NCBI GenBank assembly: GCA_036499445.1
Contig: DASYDU010000283.1
Location: 1 to 13,451 of the forward strand
DNA length: 13,451 nucleotides
DNA from: DASYDU01 sp036499445
Lineage (GTDB): Bacteria; Planctomycetota; Planctomycetia; Pirellulales; Lacipirellulaceae
Reading direction: 5' to 3'
This document shows positions 6,851 through 13,451 of the stretch, piece after piece (positions within the stretch are counted from its first letter, which is position 1; each line of letters opens with the position of its first letter). The translations under genes and the position numbers were made by a program. The notes under the pieces were generated by a model that saw nothing but the letters and a program-made list of their open reading frames with translations, did no database searches and was not told the DNA's origin.

Positions 6851-8017
6851 CTATCTTTGAATCCCCAGCATCAAATAGGCCAGCCTGCGTCGCTCGGCGA
6901 CTTGAATGTCGTCAGGGACATTCTGACCGTCCGTCAGATAACTCACCGGAAGTCGGCATTCTCGCGCCAGGCTGGCCAGATGTCCGAGACTTGTGGCTTC
7001 GTCAAGTTTTGTGAGCAAGAGAGCCGTTGTGCCAACCTCCGCGAATCGCTCGGCGGTCGTCGTCAGACTTCGAGCGCCGGCTGTCGCGCTCAAGACCAGC
7101 ATCACCTGGTCCGGCTCCGCTTCTGCGAGTAGGGATCGCAGCTCCTGAATTTTGACCTCATCGCGTGGGCTGCGGCCCGCCGTGTCCATCAAAACCAGAT
7201 CGAGGTGCCGCATCCGCGAAACGGCCTCACGCATTTCGCGCGGCGTGGCCACGACTTCCATCGGCAGATCGATGATGTCGGCGTATGTCCGCAATTGCTC
7301 AACTGCAGCCACGCGATACGTGTCGACCGTAATCAGACCGACCCGCTTCTTCTCGCGCAGCCGATGATTGGCCGCCAGCTTGGCGATCGTCGTCGTTTTG
7401 CCGACGCCGGTTGGGCCAACCAGAGCCACGAGCCGGCACTTGTCCGAGTTCATCGTGATCGGGCCGGTGACTGTAATCTCTTCCTCGAGCAATTGGGCCA
7501 CGCGGGCTTTGATCAATAAAGAGTCGGCCATTCCCTGAGCGCCTTGATCTAGTCGGACGCGATCGACGAGGTCACGGGCAATCGCCTCGTCGATGTCGGC
7601 CTCGATGATATCGGTGTAGACGTGAAAAAACGCTTCCGGCAAGTTGTGCTGGGGCTTCGTCGAAGATCGCTCGCAGAGCTTCTCGATCATTTCCTGGAGC
7701 TGGTTGAGTTGCCCGGCGAGCAGTATGGAGCCCGGAGCATAGAGCGCTGAGGCCGCATGATCTCCGCTCCTTGCCGGGTACACTTTGGGTGGCTCTTCGC
7801 TCCTTGCTTCCTGCTCCTGCAGCCTGGCCGGCAAACGGCTCGGCACGTTGACTGCCGTCGAGGCCGCCACCTCATACTGCCGGCCGAAGACCATCCGGCG
7901 CACCAGGCCGCTGTTGAGCTCCCGCGTGTGTAGCACTGCCGCATCGGGTCCTAGCTCATGCCGGACTAAGTGCAACGCCTGCTGCATCGTTTTCGCGCGA
8001 AATGTCTTGATTTGCAT
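6851..8017 (-). CDS. flhF: Flagellar biosynthesis GTPase FlhF (SRP-type)
   Basis: The 388-residue SRP-family GTPase recruits the first flagellar components to the cell pole or other nascent site. A variable N-terminal B domain (1-110; begins MQIKTFRAKTMQQALHLVR) is followed by the N domain and the G domain. The G motifs are all intact: GPTGVGKTTT (201-210), DTYRVAAVEQLR (232-243), DTAGR (278-282) and TKLDE (336-340), with the closing loop LTDGQNVPDDI. The length is normal. It lies 42 bp behind flhA and 76 bp before flhG, so the three are almost certainly one operon. Both spacers are 7-bp repeat arrays, and the ATG has no Shine-Dalgarno. Residues 67-76 (QEQEARSEEP) in the B-domain linker are themselves encoded by a heptad array. 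Confidence 0.96.
   Translation of the reverse strand: MQIKTFRAKTMQQALHLVRHELGPDAAVLHTRELNSGLVRRMVFGRQYEVAASTAVNVPSRLPARLQEQEARSEEPPKVYPARSGDHAASALYAPGSILLAGQLNQLQEMIEKLCERSSTKPQHNLPEAFFHVYTDIIEADIDEAIARDLVDRVRLDQGAQGMADSLLIKARVAQLLEEEITVTGPITMNSDKCRLVALVGPTGVGKTTTIAKLAANHRLREKKRVGLITVDTYRVAAVEQLRTYADIIDLPMEVVATPREMREAVSRMRHLDLVLMDTAGRSPRDEVKIQELRSLLAEAEPDQVMLVLSATAGARSLTTTAERFAEVGTTALLLTKLDEATSLGHLASLARECRLPVSYLTDGQNVPDDIQVAERRRLAYLMLGIQR
7792..7826 (-). repeat. Heptad array within the flhF linker
   Basis: Plus-strand units are gctcttc, gctcctt, gcttcct, gctcctg and a diverged cagcctg, with a 7-bp period. They are related in sequence to the gctcctc units in the prepilin leader. The array is translated in frame as a Glu/Gln-rich stretch in the poorly conserved linker between the B domain and the GTPase core of FlhF. 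Confidence 0.7.
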
Positions 8018-8052
8018 AGTAGTTGTCAGTTGTCAGTTGTCAGTTACTCTTC
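8018..8052 (-). repeat. Heptad tandem array between flhA and flhF
   Basis: Three perfect copies of gtcagtt (8025-8045, plus strand) are flanked by diverged units agtagtt and actcttc. They fill 35 of the 42 bases between the flhA stop and the flhF ATG. The array abuts the start codon directly, leaving no purine-rich ribosome site. Confidence 0.95.
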
Positions 8053-8059
8053 GTCGCCG

Positions 8060-10156
8060 TTACGCGCTGTCGCTAACGATTCCGACGGTCACGATTTTTG
8101 TGTCGCGCGTGACTTCGTTAAAGCTCAGCACGACGAGCGTCGGCAAATGATTTTCGGTGATTCGCTTGACAGCAGCCCGGACCTGCGGGCTCACGAGCAC
8201 GATCGGCGTGTGGTTGGTCGTCGTGAGCCGCTCGACTTGCTGCGAGATCGCGCGGCAAGTGGCCTCGACGGCCTGGGGCGACATCCGCACGAAGAGCCCG
8301 CGCTCGTTGTGTTCAAATCCAGCCCGAATGCGGTCTTCGAGCGCCGGATCGAGCGCCACGACATGCAACTCGCCTTGGGCGTTGCGGTATTTGGTGCAGA
8401 TTTGCCGTGCCAGGCGATGGCGGACGTATTCGGCGAGCAGAATCGGGTCTTTCGATCGCGGTGCATGGTCGCCCAACGTTTCCAGGATCAAGCTAAGCTG
8501 GCGAATCGAGACTTGCTCCCGCAGCAACAGCTGCAGAATTCCCTGCACTTCCGCCAACGTTAGCGTGCCGGGAATAAGTCCCTCGACTACCGCCGGAGCG
8601 GCCGTCTTAAGCTCATCCACTAAGTGCTTCGCGGCGTCGCGAGTCAGAATCTCGTCCGCGTTGCGGCGACAAACTTCAGTCAAGTGCGTGGCCAGAACCG
8701 CGCCCGGCTCGACCACCGTGTAACCGAGCATCTCGGCCTGGTTGGCAAGCGCGGGGTCGATCCATTTGGCGTCGGTGCCGAAGGCCGGGTCCTTGGTCGC
8801 GATGCCGTCGATTGGCCCCGTCTTCATGCCGGAGTCAATTGCCAACATCCGATTCGGAAGCACTTCGCCGTGGGCGACCGGCATGTCGGCAATCTTAATG
8901 CGGTATTGCTGCGCGTCGAGCCGCATGTTGTCTCGGATGCGAATCTTTGGCAGCAGGATGCCAATCTCGCCGGCCACATTTTGTCGGACCCGTTGCACTC
9001 GATCGAGCAAGTCGCCGCCCCGATTCGGATCCGCGAGCCGTATCAGTCCGACGCCGAGCTCCAATTCCATTGGGTCGACGGTCAGATAGTCTTCAATTCG
9101 CTCGCCGGTCTGCTTCGATTTCTTTTCTTGATCGGCTTTGACTTCCGCGTCCTTCGTGTCCTGCGAATCGCGGCGCGTGAGCATTTGGGCAAGTGCAATG
9201 CAAGACCCACCAATCGCGACGAGCGGTATCCGGGGTAAACTTGTAAAGACGAGAATGCCGAGAAAGCCGCCGGTCACCGCCAGCGCTTGGGGCCGCGAAA
9301 ATAGTTGTTTCAAGACTTCATGCGGCAAATTGCTCTTCTGCGTGCTACGAGTGACGAGCAAGCCGGCCGCGAGCGAGATCAAGAATGCAGGCACTTGCGT
9401 CACCAGGCCGTCGCCGATGGTGAGTCGGGTGAAGAGGGCAGCCGCCTTCTGAAAGCTCATCCCATGTTCGGCTACGCCGATGATCAACCCGCCCACCACG
9501 TTGATCACCGTAATCACAATGCCGGCAATCGCATCGCCGCGAACAAACTTGCTGGCACCGTCCATGGCGCCGAAGAAATCGGCCTGCTTCGTAATGTCGG
9601 AACGGCGTCGCTGGGCTTCGTGTTCGTCGATGAGGCCGGCATTCAGGTCGGCATCGATCGCCATCTGCTTGCCCGGCATGCCGTCTAAGGCAAATCGCGC
9701 GGCTACTTCGCTGATCCGCGTCGCACCCTTGGTGATCACCAGGAATTGGATCACCACAATGATTACGAAGATGATCGTGCCGACGACGATTTCGCCGTCA
9801 CCGGCGACAAAGCTGGCAAAGGCCGTGATCACGCCGCCGGCGGCATGCAGGCCGTCGATGCTGGCCCGGGTGAGAATCAATCGGGTCGTGGCGACGTTGA
9901 GCACCAGGCGCGCCAGCGTCGTCGCCAACAGCAGTGACGGGAATATGCTGAAGTCCAGCGGCGTACGAACGTAAATTGTGGTCAAGAGCACGATCACCGC
10001 GATCGTGATGTTGCCTGCCAAGAGCACGTCCAACAGCGCAGTCGGCAGCGGCACCAAGATCACCAGCACGCTGGCGATGATGGCGACGGGGAAAATCAGG
10101 TCTTGGGCGCGGCTAACGATGTCCCACGGTGCCGCGACCGCCGATCCGGACGCCAC
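8060..10156 (-). CDS. flhA: Flagellar type III export apparatus protein FlhA
   Basis: The 698-residue FHIPEP-family protein forms the export gate of the flagellar type III secretion system in the inner membrane. Eight or so hydrophobic helices fill the N-terminal half. The family hallmark RFALDGMPGKQMAIDADLNA, with the conserved Asp of the proton pathway, lies at about residues 154-173. The C-terminal half is the cytoplasmic docking ring for chaperone-substrate complexes (from about DYLTVDPMELELG onward, ending GIVSDSA). The start is placed at GTG 10156 because a strong GGGAGG stands five bases upstream. The frame stays open to a TTG at 10228, but those 24 extra residues (PPSHLPIFSPTTHPL) are low-complexity and unlike FlhA. 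flhF follows 42 bp downstream. Confidence 0.97.
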   Translation of the reverse strand: MASGSAVAAPWDIVSRAQDLIFPVAIIASVLVILVPLPTALLDVLLAGNITIAVIVLLTTIYVRTPLDFSIFPSLLLATTLARLVLNVATTRLILTRASIDGLHAAGGVITAFASFVAGDGEIVVGTIIFVIIVVIQFLVITKGATRISEVAARFALDGMPGKQMAIDADLNAGLIDEHEAQRRRSDITKQADFFGAMDGASKFVRGDAIAGIVITVINVVGGLIIGVAEHGMSFQKAAALFTRLTIGDGLVTQVPAFLISLAAGLLVTRSTQKSNLPHEVLKQLFSRPQALAVTGGFLGILVFTSLPRIPLVAIGGSCIALAQMLTRRDSQDTKDAEVKADQEKKSKQTGERIEDYLTVDPMELELGVGLIRLADPNRGGDLLDRVQRVRQNVAGEIGILLPKIRIRDNMRLDAQQYRIKIADMPVAHGEVLPNRMLAIDSGMKTGPIDGIATKDPAFGTDAKWIDPALANQAEMLGYTVVEPGAVLATHLTEVCRRNADEILTRDAAKHLVDELKTAAPAVVEGLIPGTLTLAEVQGILQLLLREQVSIRQLSLILETLGDHAPRSKDPILLAEYVRHRLARQICTKYRNAQGELHVVALDPALEDRIRAGFEHNERGLFVRMSPQAVEATCRAISQQVERLTTTNHTPIVLVSPQVRAAVKRITENHLPTLVVLSFNEVTRDTKIVTVGIVSDSA

Positions 10157-10161
10157 GACGG

Positions 10162-10167
10162 CCTCCC
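10162..10167 (-). promoter_or_regulatory. Shine-Dalgarno deciding the flhA GTG start
   Basis: GGGAGG on the gene strand with a five-base spacer to the GTG at 10156. No such site precedes the upstream TTG at 10228. Confidence 0.75.
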
Positions 10168-10291
10168 GACGCAAAGGATGAGTAGTTGGAGAAAAGATTG
10201 GCAGATGAGAGGGCGGAAAAGTAACCAAACCCGCTCCGACTGTCCAGAGCGCTGGTCGCTCGAATCCGCCCCGGGCGCCGCCCCGCGGCGA

Positions 10292-10308
10292 AGCGATGCT
10301 TCATCGCT
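10292..10308 (-). terminator. Hairpin behind the MscS-family gene
   Basis: A perfect 7-bp inverted repeat AGCGATG/CATCGCT with a three-base loop lies 12 bases past the channel stop codon. A very GC-rich stretch and a second small hairpin (10247-10261, GAGCG/CGCTC) follow. There is no T-run, so it is either a Rho-independent terminator of unusual form or only an RNA-stabilising structure. Confidence 0.3.
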
Positions 10309-10319
10309 GTCACTGCACG

Positions 10320-11498
10320 CTAAGCCGCGTCCGGCTGGCCACGCTCTTCGGCCGGAAGCATTTGAACTCGCAGTGGCTCCGAGGCGAACAAGTGCATGTC
10401 TCGCTGCGGATAGGCGATCACCAAGCCCGCCTCGCGAAATAGGTGCTCGATGTTGAAGCGGATGTCGCTTTCGATCGCTTGCCGCTCTGTCAGCGTGTGA
10501 ACCGCAACCCAAAAATGAAGCTCCATTTGCAGCGCGTTGTCGCCGAATTCCGCAAATAAGATGACCGGCGGCGGCTGGTCGAACACACCGTTGTGATTCG
10601 CGACCGCCTTCAAGGCCAATTGCCGAACTTTGCCCATCGGCGACCCATACATCACGCCGAACTTGACGCATGTCCGCATTTGGTTGTCGTTCCTCGTCCA
10701 GTTGATGACATTCGTCTGCAGGAATGTGCTGTTGGGCACAATGATGTCAAGATTATCCCCGGTTTTCACGCGCGTGCTGCGAGCCCCAATGTGCTCGACA
10801 TTGCCGTAAAGGTCGCCGACTTGAATCAGGTCGCCGACTTTCACCGGCCGCTCGGCCAGCAGAATCAGGCCGCTGATAAAATTGTTGACGATGTTCTGGC
10901 TGCCAAAGCCGAAGCCGAGCGCCAGAGCCCCGCCAAGCACCGTAAACGCCGTGAGCGGCACGTCCAGCAAGTTCAACGTCAGCAAGGTGAAGATCAGGAA
11001 AAGGACGTAGAATGCCACGGACTGAAAAGCGGCGGCGGCACTGGTGTTCACCCCCATTCGCGACAACAGCCGTCGGCCGATGAAGCGGCTGATGTAGCGC
11101 GAGGCGACAATACCGGCAAGGAACAGCACGACGCCATCGACGATTGTGCCGACGGTGATTTGATCCTTCTTACCGTTCTTGTCCGCTTGGACCTCGGCAA
11201 GTTTATAGTCCCACACGCGCTCGACATCTTGCAGCCCATCGGACAACCAGCGGGCCGGCATCGCCTCGGTGGATGATGATTCAGTGGTCGGCGGGGCCGC
11301 TGCCGCTTGCCCGGCGGAGGCATCCGCGACGCGAACCGAGCCGTCTGGAAACGCTGGCCCGTCGGCCGCTGCCTTTTTAAGTGTCGCACTGAGGAGAATT
11401 AGCGCGAGCAATAGCACATACTCGCCCCATTGTCGCCAAGCTCGTAGCGATAGCGCCGTCGTCGTGTTTTGATCGTCAACTTGCAAGCGAAAAGGCAT
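10320..11498 (-). CDS. MscS-family mechanosensitive ion channel
   Basis: From the ATG at 11498 the product is 392 residues. A signal-peptide-like N-terminus (Arg-rich, then YVLLLALILLSATL, about 27-40) precedes a polar Ala/Pro/Ser-rich stretch (42-80). Two membrane helices follow (115-140 and 155-178). Then comes the pore-lining TM3 with its Gly/Ala pattern, VLGGALALGFGFGSQNIVNNFISG (187-210). The MscS beta-domain signature VKVGDLIQVGDLYGNVEHIG follows, and then DNLDIIVPNSTFLQTNVINW. The alpha-beta C-terminal domain ends in YPQRDMHL. The channel releases solutes on hypo-osmotic shock. The start is uncertain: no clear Shine-Dalgarno precedes 11498, and a GTG at 11612 would add 38 residues without family resemblance. 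It is divergent from mdh and 163 bp ahead of flhA. Confidence 0.93.
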   Translation of the reverse strand: MPFRLQVDDQNTTTALSLRAWRQWGEYVLLLALILLSATLKKAAADGPAFPDGSVRVADASAGQAAAAPPTTESSSTEAMPARWLSDGLQDVERVWDYKLAEVQADKNGKKDQITVGTIVDGVVLFLAGIVASRYISRFIGRRLLSRMGVNTSAAAAFQSVAFYVLFLIFTLLTLNLLDVPLTAFTVLGGALALGFGFGSQNIVNNFISGLILLAERPVKVGDLIQVGDLYGNVEHIGARSTRVKTGDNLDIIVPNSTFLQTNVINWTRNDNQMRTCVKFGVMYGSPMGKVRQLALKAVANHNGVFDQPPPVILFAEFGDNALQMELHFWVAVHTLTERQAIESDIRFNIEHLFREAGLVIAYPQRDMHLFASEPLRVQMLPAEERGQPDAA

Positions 11499-11612
11499 TG
11501 ATAATTGGGGCCATTGGACGAATGCTGGTATTTCCGAGTCGCCACTTAGTCCAGCCAGCGGATGGCCGTCAAGGGCGCTCCGTGAGGCAAACTCAGCGCG
11601 ATCATTTGCCAC

Positions 11613-11641
11613 TTGCGGAACGCCTCGGTCGGCGCGATACT
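11613..11641 (+). promoter_or_regulatory. Candidate promoter of mdh
   Basis: TTGCGG (11613-11618), a 17-bp spacer, then GATACT (11636-11641) on the plus strand. This gives a leader of about 90 bases before the mdh ATG. Three of six -35 bases and four of six -10 bases match the consensus, so it is only moderately convincing. It is the best-spaced pair I found in the 240-bp divergent region. Confidence 0.4.
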
Positions 11642-11726
11642 GCTGGCGAAGCTAGTACTTCGGACTTTTGAGTCTGCCAATGCGCGGCGGCAGCGACGAA
11701 ACTGCACAAGTTGGCCGCCGAATGAT

Positions 11727-11731
11727 GGAGG
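11727..11731 (+). promoter_or_regulatory. Shine-Dalgarno deciding the mdh start
   Basis: GGAGG with a seven-base spacer to the ATG at 11739. It rules out the 42 extra codons of open frame upstream. Confidence 0.8.
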
Positions 11732-11738
11732 CATTTTC

Positions 11739-12680
<942 letters not shown>

Positions 12681-12930
12681 CGAATATCCGTTTGAGCACT
12701 AAGTGGCGACGCGGTTTCCCCTTACGCTTTTGCTCCAGATGGTCGCCAATCCTATCCCGGTTGACATCCGGTCACAGGTCGTTTAGAGTCCGCAGGCGTC
12801 GCTCCGATCGCGACTTGATTTCCCCGCCAGCTATTGCTAGCACGGAAGCCCGTTTCCGCATCTCGAACTGTTGGGCACGTAAACCGCTTGCCCGGGCTTC
12901 TTCCAATTCACCCAGTAACCGTCGTGGACT
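12681..12930 (+). other. mdh-hydrolase intergenic region
   Basis: These 250 bp have no believable gene. They hold the promoter at 12761-12789 and a leader of about 135 bases with two small inverted repeats: GTCGC/GCGAC near 12797-12813, and CGGAA/TTCCG just after 12840. I recognise no riboswitch or RNA gene. Confidence 0.5.
12761..12789 (+). promoter_or_regulatory. Sigma-70-type promoter of the hydrolase gene
   Basis: A perfect TTGACA (12761-12766), a 17-bp spacer and TAGAGT (12784-12789; four of six bases match TATAAT) lie on the plus strand, about 140 bases upstream of the hydrolase ATG. It is one of the two strongest promoter matches in the window. Confidence 0.65.
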
Positions 12931-13451
12931 ATGAACCGACTGGCATTTCCCGCTGAGTTTGTGCCACTTTCCGCCGCACAATTCAACTCGAGTTCCGCGA
13001 CCGATACCCTATCTGCCCCGCATCGTCGTCTGCGTGACGGAGCCTTTGCTCCTCACGCTACCTTTGCGCCGATTCACTATGAGCGTGGCTACGCCTATCC
13101 GCTGGTTGTTTGGCTTCATGGCCCGCTGGGCAATGAACAGCAATTGCGCCGCGTGATGCCACTGGTGAGCATGAGGAATTACGTCGCCGTTGCCCCGCGT
13201 GGCACGAGCGGCGATCGCGTCCGCCGCAGTGCGTTTAGCTGGCAGCAGACAGAAACCGACGTCGAGGAAGCCGAAGACCGCGTGTTTGAATGCGTGGCAA
13301 CTGCCGCCCGACGGTTCAATGTTCACCCGCGACGAGTTTTTCTGGCGGGGCTTGGCTGTGGCGGCACGATGGCCCTCCGCGTCGCCTGGAATCATCCCGA
13401 GCAGTTTGCGGGCGTCGCGACGATTGGTGGCCCGCTCCCCGCGGACAACCG
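12931..13451 (+). CDS. Alpha/beta-hydrolase-fold (carboxylesterase/phospholipase-like) protein, 3' end cut by window edge
   Basis: The frame opens at an ATG at 12931 and is open to the window end (173 codons). Residues 50-64 (YERGYAYPLVVWLHG) give the first strands and the oxyanion-hole HG. YVAVAPRGT (84-92) and the helix with RVFECVATAARRFNVHPRRVFLAG match the carboxylesterase/PHB-depolymerase-like fold. The nucleophile elbow region reads AGLGCGGTMALR (139-150). Where these esterases have G-x-S-x-G, this one has Gly142, so the catalytic serine is absent, with a cysteine next to it at 143. The first 45 residues are low-similarity and unlike a signal peptide. The ribosome site is weak. It has its own promoter upstream. 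The C-terminal Asp/His of the triad lie outside the window, so activity cannot be judged. Confidence 0.8.
   Translation, partial: MNRLAFPAEFVPLSAAQFNSSSATDTLSAPHRRLRDGAFAPHATFAPIHYERGYAYPLVVWLHGPLGNEQQLRRVMPLVSMRNYVAVAPRGTSGDRVRRSAFSWQQTETDVEEAEDRVFECVATAARRFNVHPRRVFLAGLGCGGTMALRVAWNHPEQFAGVATIGGPLPADN

Noticed and set aside
10157..10319. Sigma-54 or sigma-28 promoter ahead of flhA
   Set aside because: I looked for TGGC-N7-TTGC and TAAA-N15-GCCGATAA type elements on the minus strand and found no acceptable match.
11530..11575. TTGACG on the minus strand as a promoter for the MscS-family gene
   Set aside because: The -35 is good, but no -10 resembling TATAAT lies at 16-18 bp spacing, so I could not support it.
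11655..11700. Possible further heptad array in the mdh leader (cttcgga/cttttga)
   Set aside because: Only two units resemble each other, which is not above what chance would give.

Overview
The window reads as chromosomal DNA of a motile, GC-rich bacterium, most likely a planctomycete of the Pirellulales type. That assignment is inferred from memory. It rests on the flhA-flhF-flhG-(small membrane protein)-fliA gene order, the P-A-F-T-L-V-E type prepilin motif, the sulfotransferase, the divergent MscS/malate dehydrogenase pair, and abundant 7-bp tandem repeats. No rRNA, tRNA, CRISPR array, insertion sequence or phage gene was seen.

Layout. From right to left on the minus strand, positions 11498 down to 1 carry: an MscS-family mechanosensitive channel; the late flagellar export/placement cluster flhA, flhF, flhG, a small two-helix membrane protein and the sigma-28 gene fliA; a PAPS-dependent sulfotransferase 38 bp behind fliA; then, behind its own promoter, a TerC-family membrane protein and an NAD-dependent sugar-nucleotide epimerase; and finally, behind another good promoter, a prepilin-like protein that runs off the left edge. 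On the plus strand, malate dehydrogenase (mdh) is divergent from the channel gene. A further gene with its own promoter, encoding an esterase-fold protein whose nucleophile position is degenerate, runs off the right edge.

How the genes work together. FlhA is the export-gate protein. FlhF (SRP-type GTPase) and FlhG (MinD-like ATPase with a DQAxxLR activation helix) set flagellar position and number. FliA transcribes late flagellar genes. The sulfotransferase and epimerase look like cell-surface carbohydrate functions. MDH is central carbon metabolism.

The most unusual signal is a set of short tandem repeats, almost all with a 7-bp period. They fill the spacers in front of flhF and flhG, sit inside the flhF linker, contain the stop codon of the epimerase gene, and encode about 20 residues of an abnormally long prepilin leader. 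Since 7 is not a multiple of 3, copy-number slippage inside the coding arrays would switch reading frame. Other points of interest are the missing P-loop lysine of FlhG, the serine-less elbow of the hydrolase, and start-codon corrections for flhA, fliA, mdh and the channel gene.
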